From Streptomyces cyaneochromogenes (GTDB taxonomy: Bacteria; Actinomycetota; Actinomycetes; Streptomycetales; Streptomycetaceae), in assembly GCF_003963535.1 (NCBI RefSeq), contig NZ_CP034539.1:186001-250000 (forward strand): DNA of 64,000 nt, given 5' to 3'. The notes under the pieces were generated by a model, which made no database searches, was not told the DNA's origin, and saw only the letters and a list, made by a program, of their open reading frames with translations. Each line of letters begins with the position of its first letter. Position 1 is the stretch's first letter. The translations under genes were made by a program, and so were the position numbers. Of this stretch, positions 9,201-16,438 are shown piece by piece.

Positions 9201-9817
9201 AAGGCCTGCGCCTCGATGACTTGTCCCAGCACAACCAGTGGCGGGCGGGCCGAGTTCTTGGCCATCTGGCGCAGCACGACCCCGACACCTTCGAGGCATG
9301 GTTCCTCAAACGTCTGCACGAGATGGCAGACCGAGGCTGGTATACCTCACCTCTCCCCCACGACAGCGACAGCATTCTGTCCTTCCTCCCGCACTCCCAC
9401 CGCCTCCGTCTCGCTGTGCACTGCGTCGGCCTGTCCCGCATTGGCCACAGCGCCCTTGTCCACCTGGTCGGCTCGGACACCGAGTTGGCCAGGCGGTTGC
9501 TCGACGAGCATTCGGTCGCTCCGGGCGAGTTGGTCCCCGCGCTCATGGGACAGCGCACCACGGCTATGGAACGGCTTTGCCTCCTGCTTCTGGAGCGGGG
9601 GGTGGAAGCAGGGCAGATCGCTGCGGCCGTGGCCTGGTACGACTTCTGGTCAGGGGACCGCTCCCGCCTGCACGTCGAGCTCCTGGAGTACTTCGCTGAC
9701 CTCGCCGACCGCGTCCCCGCGCTTCAAGCCGTGGCTGCAGCAGGACGCCTGCAACAGCAGGACCTGCTGAGGCAAGCCGAAGATCGGGAACGCGCCGCTC
9801 GGATCCGCGGAAGATGA
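6266..9817 (+). CDS. STAND NTPase with N-terminal restriction-endonuclease-like domain
   Basis: The 1183-residue protein starts at GTG 6266. Residues about 18-145 look like a restriction-endonuclease-fold domain: FERCACALLQSRYPGL, then GGHDFGRDADIYFP and GRLLVTTGDPVANVRNGLRR, ending with a YAQEWFVQQL segment. The G-R-D-A-D acidic motif is present, but the usual E-x-K is replaced by V-T-T, so catalysis is uncertain. The STAND/AAA-type NTPase begins near residue 165 with VLVGREPELEAL; Walker A is GVPGVGKTRL (193-202) and Walker B is AVIVDDAHA (232-240). The remaining 700 residues are helical with no family I can name. The architecture resembles Avs-like antiphage NTPases in which a nuclease is switched on by ligand binding. 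The gene has a TTA codon at 6941, so translation should depend on bldA tRNA if this is Streptomyces. Confidence 0.8.
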   Translation: MNLPARVRQALNEAVHPTEFERCACALLQSRYPGLSAVEGGHDFGRDADIYFPHGRSSSGARGRLLVTTGDPVANVRNGLRRMEEEGLRVDLVVVACSRPVDARTRRVLDQMCTGRGLPPAEVYAQEWFVQQLVQDAAWRRSLLGIEGRLGVLLEVPLETTPTASPQVLVGREPELEALSGAVASGEDVVLVGVPGVGKTRLTGQLGEGALYLGTASLHHLFDELLLTRPGAVIVDDAHAHPEGVRAVRQARQQTEHSFSVVATTWPDRLEDVLKWLPGATVIPIGLLERAQMNELVTSVGVTGYRARAAVLEQAAGRPGWAVTLCALLADGQDGDVFSGRAHMAHVERHLREVTSSPTVLDVLACVAALGGASPETLYELAPLVAVAPAELSGVMEDLAHNGLVELARGAWQLQPTLCAPLVTRWFFTSPVRRPWGTLTAAFPNRALDLASSVMSAAAASPAPQARDQAETWIRSLPAPTTWSADIFAVVAQYAHLDPRAAAFAVRGALTALAAEREPVEIYGVSVDPVGRAAVQQLIQSARQFLLPEAVEGLLSLAVGDTRRRHSTPEHPLRVLSDLAIVVDPDFGTSLEIRARLLQAVLSWMRQHRSSVEQWSVATEAVAGIFSVGVSGDWTNPGALDTITLVRGIDSADNLSGLLRLWDQVVPALNSEPAQEGDIACPPAALVVLLETALEWVRLGLNTAEGQDRAPSAEHRQCGAEGGRVLMDTLRPLLQRNPGTALRAHRELAWLRPRAEEVGHALPDFDIDLDLEAFCEWASVRVTRDYEEATEEVFTRAQALAEKLVALGSRAGVARFDELAAQAAVAGDSAAGHLTAVRMGELMTDPSAWHQAAAASGNVLLLGAALRQWFNAGPGCVPIPVLRRALEGTSTRSTVISTVLARDVVDETGEMVISSLTSADTALLEMLIRHEPDEVMHRLLVHSVPAIAASAAINFSGLGAPHGPALPSAWRTAWRTAVEGLRLDDLSQHNQWRAGRVLGHLAQHDPDTFEAWFLKRLHEMADRGWYTSPLPHDSDSILSFLPHSHRLRLAVHCVGLSRIGHSALVHLVGSDTELARRLLDEHSVAPGELVPALMGQRTTAMERLCLLLLERGVEAGQIAAAVAWYDFWSGDRSRLHVELLEYFADLADRVPALQAVAAAGRLQQQDLLRQAEDRERAARIRGR

Positions 9818-9903
9818 CCCGGAGTGAGGGCATGACTTGCCTGGTCCCGGGCGCAGTTGGTGATAGGGATGAGAACTGCGGTGGCAGCCGGGGGGTATGA
9901 CGG

Positions 9904-10524
9904 GTGGATGCTTGGACGTGTGAGGCGTGCGGCGACGAAGTGCCCCAGCTGGAGATGGAAACCGCGGCGGCGGCTGTGCGACGGCATGCACGCGCGGCCG
10001 GTCATACGCCCGCGAGTGTGCGCAGACAGTTGTCTGGCGGCACGGTGCAGCGGTGGCGCACTCCGGAAGACCGCGAGCGTGTGAGGGAGCACGATCAACA
10101 GCGCAGGCGCCCGCCTCGTAGAGAGCGAGCCACCCGTCACGAGCCCACCAGCGCCGGCCAGGTGCGCCCGTCAGAAGCTGGCTGGGGCGGGCGCACGGGC
10201 AAGCCGTGGCCGGCGGGCACCACACGCAGTCGGACCGGCATTCAGGACGACCTGCAGCTCATCAAGAGCGTGGGTGCTCTGTCCGTCGTAGCGGTCGTGC
10301 TCGGGTTCATCCTGGTACAGCTATTCGGCGAGCGCGGGTACTGCTGGAGGCACCAGGATGCAGGGCCAGGCATGCGCAACGGTCACAGGGCATGCTGGGA
10401 GGTGGGCGGGACGACGGTTGATGCGGTGTGGTCCTACATCGGAGTCATACTGATCGTGGGCGGGGTATTGGCCGTCATCAGCGCTCTGGCCTGGACTTTC
10501 CGACCGTCCGTACGAGGCTGGTGA
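9904..10524 (+). CDS. Small membrane protein with zinc-ribbon-like N-terminus
   Basis: The 206-residue product begins at GTG 9904, about 10 bases after a GGGGGG stretch. The N-terminus carries C-E-A-C followed by R-R-H-A-R-A-A-G-H, a Cys-x2-Cys plus His-x5-His spacing that could bind zinc. A basic middle section (residues 70-110) follows, then two hydrophobic helices (SVVAVVLGFILVQLFG and YIGVILIVGGVLAVISALAW). The protein would be anchored with a cytoplasmic zinc-finger-like head. It lies 86 bases downstream of the STAND gene on the same strand and could be co-transcribed with it. I do not recognise the family, and a role in the same system is inference from position. Confidence 0.55.
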   Translation: MDAWTCEACGDEVPQLEMETAAAAVRRHARAAGHTPASVRRQLSGGTVQRWRTPEDRERVREHDQQRRRPPRRERATRHEPTSAGQVRPSEAGWGGRTGKPWPAGTTRSRTGIQDDLQLIKSVGALSVVAVVLGFILVQLFGERGYCWRHQDAGPGMRNGHRACWEVGGTTVDAVWSYIGVILIVGGVLAVISALAWTFRPSVRGW

Positions 10525-10645
10525 CCGGCGAGGCCTCCATGCCACTTCGGCGGCAACATCATCGAAACCGGCACCGACTCCTACCGCCTCGCCACCCCCC
10601 GCGCCCAAGCGGAACGAGCAGCCGTTTGAGCGCATTCCTCCTGCT

Positions 10646-11212
10646 CTATCGAACTGGCCCGCACTCATCGACGATCACGGTCGGCTCTGACAGGAAGACA
10701 TCCTGGTCGACGGGGCTATAAGCGATGTTGAACGTGTCGAGCCAGTACGACCAACCGCGGATTCCCAGGGCGCTGGTGAACCGGTAGTTCAACTGCCAGC
10801 GGACCCACTGCCCGGGAAGCATTCGAACTGCCGGCGGCCTGCGCGGCCGAGGCGGCAACCCGAAGAGCGGCTCCACACGAGCGAGCACTCGGAGCCGATC
10901 ACCTTCGTCCCGCAGGCTGACACCGATCTCGCAAAGGTCTTTCGGGCTCGAACGTGGCTCGAAGCCGTCACGCTCGGACATCTGGACGAAGTGGGCAAAC
11001 CCAGAGGGCACCTGAGGCAACGAGAAGCCGACCGGCGCCGCGTTCCTGCGGGCAGCGGCCTCCCCGCCCCGAGACTGCTTCGTCCAGGACGTCTTGATCC
11101 ACTGCACCGTGATGTCCACCGCACCTGCCCTTCGCCGAGAGCCTACGGTCAACATTTGCTTGACGTCACTCAGGTTCCGACGCAACTGCCTGCTGCCAGT
11201 TCTCAGCAACAT
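10646..11212 (-). CDS. Hypothetical protein
   Basis: About 188 residues if started at ATG 11210-11212. A GTG near 11115, giving VDITVQWIKTSWTKQ, follows a better purine-rich site and is an equally good start. The part after that GTG has convincing coding character: FSLPQVPSGFAHFVQMSERD, IGVSLRDEGDRLRVLARVEP and WVRWQLNYRFTSALGIRGWS. The frequent Trp, Tyr and Phe residues suggest a beta-rich domain. It is convergent with the small membrane protein gene upstream. I do not recognise a family; its placement between the STAND gene and the membrane-protein operon is the only functional hint. Confidence 0.5.
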   Translation of the reverse strand: MLLRTGSRQLRRNLSDVKQMLTVGSRRRAGAVDITVQWIKTSWTKQSRGGEAAARRNAAPVGFSLPQVPSGFAHFVQMSERDGFEPRSSPKDLCEIGVSLRDEGDRLRVLARVEPLFGLPPRPRRPPAVRMLPGQWVRWQLNYRFTSALGIRGWSYWLDTFNIAYSPVDQDVFLSEPTVIVDECGPVR

Positions 11213-11513
11213 TCCATAGGGGTAGCGACCCAGACCGCTCTCCGATTCGTTCGGAACGCGCCCCGGTTTGGGGGAACCGACCGCTATTCTCCCGTCTACG
11301 TCAGCGCACGGTTGGGCAGGTGCACTGCCAGCCCTGGCACAGCGACCGAAGGTGCTGAACCTTGTAAGGCATTCAGGCAGCATGAGAGAGGCCGTGCAGT
11401 CAGTAAGGGGCGTTCCAATCAACCTCGTTCACGCAGATGAACTCTTCCCTGGGACTTCCTGTGGGCTCTACGCTCGTGGGATGTCCCAACGATCAGAGTT
11501 ACTGAGTTTGAAC

Positions 11514-12050
11514 TCATGAAGTCGTAGGGGTGAGGGAGAGTCCGGTTCCGGCGAGGCATCCGTCGATGAGGTGAGGGCGGTACTGGATCTTCCTCATTCC
11601 GTGGCGGATGGTCTGGATGAGGTGCTCAGGGGTGGTGAAGGCTGTGTTGGACAGCCAGCCGCGGCGCAGCAGCGACCAGATGCCCTCGACCGGGTTGAGG
11701 TCGGGTGCGTAGGACGGCAGCTGGTAGACGGTCAGCCAGTCCTGCCGGGCGATGAACTGCCGCATCCCGTAGGCCAGATGGACATTCAAGTTGTCCCAGA
11801 CGAGCACGATCGGCCCGCCGAGCTGCTGATGTGCGGTGATGAGCAGGTCGCGGTACTCGGTCCAGGCGAAGCTCTTGCGCCCGTCACGCCGGCCGTCGTC
11901 ACGGCGCGGCCGGTAGATCAGCCTCGACCGTTCGCCGGGTTTGTAGCAGGCCAGCGCGGCGATCGAGATCCGCCGGCGGGAGCGGCCCCTGACCCGGATC
12001 ACAGGCGTCTGTCCGCGGCGGGCCCAGGTGCGGGTGACTGGCGGCGTCAT
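11514..12050 (-). CDS. IS630 transposase, C-terminal frame (DDE catalytic part)
   Basis: 178 residues as read from ATG 12050, but the conserved sequence starts upstream in the same frame with AALDAWIVFEDESGFSMTPP, which supplies the first catalytic Asp. The second acidic position is in LVWDNLNVHL and the third in PDLNPVEGIWSLLRR, so the DDE triad is complete when the two frames are joined. The join with the N-terminal frame needs a frameshift near 12085-12110. No obvious A6G-type slippery run is seen there, so either the element frameshifts at a GC-rich site or it has lost function. Confidence 0.75.
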   Translation of the reverse strand: MTPPVTRTWARRGQTPVIRVRGRSRRRISIAALACYKPGERSRLIYRPRRDDGRRDGRKSFAWTEYRDLLITAHQQLGGPIVLVWDNLNVHLAYGMRQFIARQDWLTVYQLPSYAPDLNPVEGIWSLLRRGWLSNTAFTTPEHLIQTIRHGMRKIQYRPHLIDGCLAGTGLSLTPTTS

Positions 12051-12586
12051 CGAGAAGCCGGACTCGTCCTCGAAGACGATCCACGCGTCGAGCGCCGCCG
12101 CGGTGCTTCCACCTGCGGCCAGGTCTCCTTCACCCAGCCGGTGACCTGTTCCTCATCGCGTTCGACAGCACGTCTTGTCGGGATCTGGCAGGAGAAGCCG
12201 TGCCGGATCAACAGCTTGCGCACTCCTTGCAGGGTGTAACTCTTATGGAAGCGCCGACCGATCACGGTCTTGATCCTCGACAGCGTCCACCGCTGATCCG
12301 GCCAGCCGTGCGCAACCGGCCCCTTCACCAACTCCGCCTCCAGCTGGGCGAACTGGGCCTCGCTCAGCCTGGGCGGCGAGGCCGAACCCGCCGAGCGCAG
12401 CGCCCGCGGCCCGCCCCTGTCCCAGGCCCGCCGCCACCGCTGCACGGACCGGACGCTCACCCGTAACTCCTTGGCGATCGCTGAGCTCGGCTCACCAGAG
12501 GCGAACCCCTGGGCCGCCTTCAACCGGATGCCCTCACGGAACTGCCGACGCTCGTCCGACAGACCGCCGCCCTGCGCATACCTCAT
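12047..12586 (-). CDS. IS630 transposase, N-terminal frame (helix-turn-helix part)
   Basis: 179 residues with a helix-turn-helix: LKAAQGFASGEPSSAIAKEL and VSVRSVQRWRRAWDRGGP, followed by the IS630 linker (WPDQRWTLSRIKTVIGRRF, LQGVRKLLIRHGFSCQIPTR). After about residue 160 the frame drifts into a non-conserved Arg/Ser-rich tail, because the real continuation (AALDAWIVFEDESG) is in another frame. It overlaps the C-terminal frame by a few bases. Confidence 0.75.
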   Translation of the reverse strand: MRYAQGGGLSDERRQFREGIRLKAAQGFASGEPSSAIAKELRVSVRSVQRWRRAWDRGGPRALRSAGSASPPRLSEAQFAQLEAELVKGPVAHGWPDQRWTLSRIKTVIGRRFHKSYTLQGVRKLLIRHGFSCQIPTRRAVERDEEQVTGWVKETWPQVEAPRRRSTRGSSSRTSPASR

Positions 12587-12675
12587 GACAACGGCGTACC
12601 GCGAGGATCAAGCGCTGTCAGCCGCTACGACAACCCGAGTTCAAGCTCAGTAGGCGTCCACTACCGGGGGAAACC

Positions 12676-13167
12676 GTGGAAGTGTCGACCTTAGTTCTGT
12701 TGGGGGCAGCAGGAGGTCTGCTACGCGGGCTCCTGGACGTCTACACGCAGTTCATGAACTGGCAGGCGGACCGGCGCGCCCACCGGCAGTCGCCTGAGCA
12801 AACCGAAACACCGCGATTCCAGGAGTACTACGACCCCATTGCCGATCCCATCGCGGCCGTTGTCCACAGTGCGATGGGGGCGGGAGCCGCGGTGCTGTTC
12901 GGCACCACAGGGCAGATCAGTGGTGCCTATGCGGCCCTCGTGGTCGGGATGTCAGCCCCCATGCTTCTGACCCAGCTCGGGCGGGTCCAGTCGGTGAGTG
13001 ACGTGGTCACGGGCAATACACAGGCCAGCAATATTGCGCAGATCGAAGTCATCTCTCAGCCGGCCCCGTCTGCCCTGCAACCGGACCCGACGCTGACCAG
13101 GAGCCAGTTCCCCACGCGTGTTGCGGCCGACAGCCGCCAGTCCGTCCGCGAAGAGGGGACGCCATGA
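12676..13167 (+). CDS. Membrane protein, first gene of a three-gene operon
   Basis: 163 residues from GTG 12676, after GGGGGAAAC. It has an N-terminal hydrophobic segment (LVLLGAAGGLLRGLLDVYTQ) and a second (AVVHSAMGAGAAVLFGTTGQISGAYAAL written in part; roughly residues 60-95), then a polar tail. Codon 6 is TTA (12691), which suggests bldA-dependent translation in Streptomyces. The stop overlaps the next start (ATGA at 13164-13167). I do not recognise the family. It lies just 24 bases beyond the IS630 right end, so the insertion may have separated it from its original promoter. Confidence 0.6.
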   Translation: MEVSTLVLLGAAGGLLRGLLDVYTQFMNWQADRRAHRQSPEQTETPRFQEYYDPIADPIAAVVHSAMGAGAAVLFGTTGQISGAYAALVVGMSAPMLLTQLGRVQSVSDVVTGNTQASNIAQIEVISQPAPSALQPDPTLTRSQFPTRVAADSRQSVREEGTP

Positions 13168-13316
13168 CCGCGCCCCTCCAGCACGTACTCGAAGCGGCAG
13201 GGTCAGAGCCGGACTCAGCTCGGACTGATGCAGACCACGTACCGGCATGTGGCGAGGTCTCTGGCCGAGTCGGCCGCCGGAGGTCCCGCATCATGGCGGA
13301 GCGAGGGGTGCGCTGA
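13164..13316 (+). CDS. Small protein, 50 residues, coupled on both sides
   Basis: ATG 13164 overlaps the stop of the upstream gene (ATGA), and its stop TGA 13314-13316 overlaps the next ATG by one base (TGATG). The product reads MTAPLQHVLEAAGSEPD and ends in an arginine-rich stretch (GRVGRRRSRIM). Translational coupling at both ends is the main evidence that it is real, because the composition alone is weak. A single Cys-containing ADHVPACGE segment recalls the Cys-containing tips of zinc-binding anti-sigma-like proteins, but one Cys is not enough to call that. Confidence 0.4.
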   Translation: MTAPLQHVLEAAGSEPDSARTDADHVPACGEVSGRVGRRRSRIMAERGVR

Positions 13317-14389
13317 TGATGAACAGCGTTCCGCAGCACCTGCACAGCGAGGACCGCCAGGAGTACGAGCGGATCCTCGACGAGGCGCTGCGCTCCGCAC
13401 CACACCGCCCGGAACTGGCCGCTGTCGGACAGCGGCTCAACCCCGAACAGCTGCGCACCATGGCGCTGAACGCCACCGCACTCATCACGGCGGCCGCGGC
13501 GACCGAGTACCAGCACTACATCCGCGTCCGTGAGGAACAACGCCGGCCAGCGCCCTCCAGCCCGTCACCGGCGCGCCCGTACGGCTCCACCGAGCCGGGC
13601 ATGGGCGCGATGGGGCTCGCCACCACGATCGGAGAGGTCGCCTCTGCGCGGCCCAGTCCGGCAGCCGTGGTGCTCAGCCGCATCCTTATGGCTGTCTTGG
13701 GCCTTGGACTCCGTGGCAGTCAGGTGAGTAATCCGTCCCGGCAGCCGGAGCAGCTGTCCTTTGGACGCCGCCTGTCGGCGGCACTCCTGGGGGTACGCCT
13801 CCGCCCAGTTGCACCGCCGGTGGCCAGGGCGGCTGCTGCAAGGGAACTGGCAGTCAAACTGAGCGGTTCGTTCCGGGCTTTCGCTGTACTCGCCGGCCTC
13901 CTGGCTACGCTCGCCACGTTGCTCTGTCTGTTGCTGGGCTACGTCCTGGAGGAGTTTGGTGCTGCGGCCTCGACCGCCGAAACCTTGGTCACCACTGGAT
14001 GGATTCTCGGCGCGGCGGTCGCAATCCCGATCCTCATCGCCATTGCCGCAATGTTGTTCGGCGCCCGACGCAACCGGCAGGCCTTCGGTTCCGGACCACA
14101 CGGCGAACTCAACGAAGAGGTGGCCCGGGCCAAGGAAGCCTGGCGCGAAGCCCTGCTAGAGCGCGGCATCCTGCCCTTCCTTCGTGAGGCACTCGCCGAC
14201 CCCGGCACGGCGGCGGCCCTGCACCGCATGGCCCCGACGACACCGGCCGGCCGCATCCCGCACCTCGGCTACAACCGGCCTGGTTTCGACAGCCCGGACG
14301 GCGGCCCCGTCGCAGGTCCGCGCCCGAGCTACACGAGCCCTGACTACACCAACCAGGACTCCGGAGGGCCGGAGCACCAGTCGGAATAG
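13316..14389 (+). CDS. Membrane protein with two central transmembrane helices
   Basis: 357 residues. Two adjacent ATG codons (13316 and 13319) follow the stop of the small gene, so reinitiation is likely. The N-terminal half is soluble and helical (RQEYERILDEALRSAP, LRTMALNATALITAAAATEY). Two strongly hydrophobic helices lie at roughly residues 200-250 (AVLAGLLATLATLLCLLLGY and ILGAAVAIPILIAIAAMLFG). The C-terminal tail has a coiled helix (NEEVARAKEAWREALLERG) and a Pro/Gly-rich end containing RIPHLGYNRPGF and PSYTSPDYT. It is not assigned to a family. With the first gene it may form a membrane complex; the operon structure is clear, the function is not. Confidence 0.6.
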   Translation: MMNSVPQHLHSEDRQEYERILDEALRSAPHRPELAAVGQRLNPEQLRTMALNATALITAAAATEYQHYIRVREEQRRPAPSSPSPARPYGSTEPGMGAMGLATTIGEVASARPSPAAVVLSRILMAVLGLGLRGSQVSNPSRQPEQLSFGRRLSAALLGVRLRPVAPPVARAAAARELAVKLSGSFRAFAVLAGLLATLATLLCLLLGYVLEEFGAAASTAETLVTTGWILGAAVAIPILIAIAAMLFGARRNRQAFGSGPHGELNEEVARAKEAWREALLERGILPFLREALADPGTAAALHRMAPTTPAGRIPHLGYNRPGFDSPDGGPVAGPRPSYTSPDYTNQDSGGPEHQSE

Positions 14390-14826
14390 CACCGGGCCTG
14401 CGCGGATGGTGCGAAAGGGCGGACCGGCCAACATGTTCACGGCGAGTCGGGCGTACGGCTGCGCTGCCAACTGGGCACGTGCCAGACACTCCCCAGTCCG
14501 GGTCTGCACCGTAGACGGCCCCGAGCGGACTTACCGCTCACCGTTCGGGGCCATTTGGCCGCAGCGCTTCCCCTGAAGATCAGGGTGCCCAACAGCACGC
14601 ACAGCTGTGAATTTGCGCAAACAGGCTTCTGGGACGGCGTGGGGCTCCTGGCGGACGGACGAGATCAGGCTCGCTGCCCAGGCATGAAGAGGCTTCCCTT
14701 GAGAGAGTCAGCCACTTCCCGGCATTTACGCGGGATAGATCGCGAGTTATGTCAGTTCTGGTCGACTTTAGTCAGAGTCGGTCAGAAATGAAGAGAGGCG
14801 GGTGTTCACGCCGTTGACGCTCGGCG
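14390..14826. other. Intergenic region, no gene recognised
   Basis: I see no convincing coding frame. The section 14700-14800 is relatively AT-rich (AGTTATGTCAGTTCTGG and GACTTTAGTCAGAGTCGG), with TCAG repeated at short spacing, and could be a promoter region for the following frameshifted gene. Confidence 0.4.
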
Positions 14827-15694
14827 GTGACGCGGGCTCGGGAGGTGCTGGACACGACGGGGATCCAGTGGGCCAAAGCCCAGATCCGGCAGGCCTCGCG
14901 CGCGGCTGTGACGAGTACCCCGGACGGGGTGCCGCTGGCCGCGCTGCCGTTGACGGGGCAGCTGGAGTACCCGCGCTCGCCGATGTCGCAGTTCCTGGCC
15001 CGGCACCTGCCGCGCACGGACCGGCTGGTCGCCTCCTACCTGCGCCAGTCACGTGGGTTTGCCCCGGCGGTGCAGCCGATGGACGAGCGGCGCCCCGACT
15101 ATGCGGCCCTCGGACGCACCATCGACTACCGTCTCCGGCTCAGTCTCGGGTGCGGCCTGGGCGGCGCGGTCACGACCGGCGTGCGCCTTCTTGGCAGTAC
15201 TGTCCCGATTCAGGGTGCTCCCCCGCCAGACGCGCGGCGAGCCCTGCATACGGCCGGCACCCGGCTGCACGCCCGGATCCAAGCCCACCTGGAGGGTGCG
15301 CCGCGGCTGGGAGAGGAGGAGCTGACCCGGCTGTGTCACGTGGCGGGGTTCTTTGAGGCCGTCTACCGCAACGGCGTGTTCTCCCGACGCCGGAACCTCC
15401 TCGCACACGCCGATGCGCGTACCACCCTCGCCCATCTGACCGCGGCGGTACCCACATACGTGGTCGAAGACATCGCCGAGCAGATGGAGCTCGCCGAGCG
15501 GCCCTTCACATCGCTGCGGCAACTACTGCCGGAAACAGCGGGTGTGCGGGCCGGTGTTCGCCGGCAGTGACGACCTGGGCGGCGCGGATCAGGACTTCAT
15601 CCCGGCCCCCGTTCAAGACGGCGGCATCACCCCGTGCCGCCTGTGCTGCTGGGTACCGCGGCTGTGGCCACGGACAAAGATCGTCGGCGGTTGA
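14827..15694 (+). pseudogene. Frameshifted conserved actinobacterial protein (nuclease-like tail)
   Basis: The main frame (GTG 14827 to a stop at 15570) encodes 247 residues with convincing sequence: YRLRLSLGCGLGGAVTTGV, LCHVAGFFEAVYRNGVFS and TAAVPTYVVEDIAEQMELAE. Immediately at its end another frame takes over with GPVFAGSDDLGGADQDFI, the expected continuation of this family as I recall it. There, G-A-D-x-D-F-I is normally followed by a D-x-K motif that looks like a PD-(D/E)XK nuclease core. Here the second frame soon degenerates and stops at 15692-15694, before any Lys motif. So there is a frameshift near 15540 and probably a deletion after about 15605. Confidence 0.55.
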
Positions 15695-16185
15695 GCGAAG
15701 CTCGGACACAGGCATCCGGTCCGGCGATGAGAACCGGCAAGTGTCGGCGCGTGGTCGATCTGGGTCGGGCCGGGGGTGCGGGAGCTCATGCCGACGTTGC
15801 GGGCGGCCGTAAGGTGTTCTGCCTGGGCACACATGGGGTTCTGGAAGATCCACCCACCGCTAAAGAGCTCCGCGCTGCACGACGAGTTGAGGCCGCCTGC
15901 AGGAGGAGTCTCGGAACTTCCTCACGTTGACGCGGGCCGCCCCTCCCGCTCACGACGCGAGAACCAATGCCTGGTGGTGGGAGGTCCGTCTCCACGTCTG
16001 CTGTGGGAGCGCGCGGGCAGCTTGGTGTTGGAGGCGATCCGCCGCTGTCTGTGGGCCGGTTCGGGCGGCGGATCCCGCGGTAGACGTAGGAGCTATGTCT
16101 ACTGCCTATGTATCGTTGGTCGTCGAGAGCGGGACGTGCCCGCTGGGCGTCTCTGGCGGGGCGGGGGCCGGAGGTCCCAACTCTG
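15695..16185. other. Intergenic region, nothing recognised
   Basis: About 490 bp without a supported gene. Short frames are open on both strands but show no family motifs. The stretch 16075-16120 (GGTAGACGTAGGAGCTATG) has a ribosome-binding-like AGGAG before an ATG, but the frame that follows is a short, poorly composed one. Confidence 0.35.
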
Positions 16186-16438
16186 TCAGGACTCGTCTAT
16201 TTCTACCCGGTGTTGTCTTGGATCCGTCGTCACGTTGCCGTCGGCGTCGACCGTCTCCTCCGTCCAGCGGATGGTTGCTTCTCTGATGCCCCGGTCCCGT
16301 CCCCTTCGGCGTAGGTAGCCCTTGATCTGGTCGGCGGCCACGTCAATCGCGATCCCGACCGGGATAGTCAAAAGGAGAGACAGCAGCTCGCCGTTGCCTC
16401 GCGCTCCGCTCTCATCCTTTTCGCCATGTATGCCTATT
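16186..16438 (-). pseudogene. C-terminal piece of a small protein cut by IS701
   Basis: On the minus strand an open frame enters from the IS701 boundary and runs to a stop at 16186. It reads HGEKDESGARGNGELL, then a hydrophobic segment (LSLLLTIPVGIAIDVAADQI), then KGYLRRRGRDRGIREATIRW and a charged beta-like tail ending VEIDES. A shorter version could start at ATG 16371. Composition and codon use are those of a real gene, but its 5' part is not found beyond the other end of the IS (17861 onward). The layout of a single helix followed by a short beta-rich tail recalls small adaptor components of conflict systems, without clear sequence similarity. I do not assign a function. Confidence 0.5.

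Larger units (their letters stand above)
11502..12650 (-). mobile_element. IS630-family insertion sequence with TA target duplication
   Basis: The element is 1149 bp. Its ends are imperfect inverted repeats of about 28 bp: the left reads CTGAGTTTGAACTC at 11502-11515, and the reverse complement of the right end reads CTGAGCTTGAACTC. Both continue into a shared GTCGTAG. A TA dinucleotide flanks each side (11500-11501 and 12651-12652), the target duplication expected for IS630/Tc1-mariner elements. Two overlapping frames encode the transposase on the minus strand. The intact ends and duplication show a clean insertion into the region between the hypothetical gene and the membrane-protein operon. 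Confidence 0.88.
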
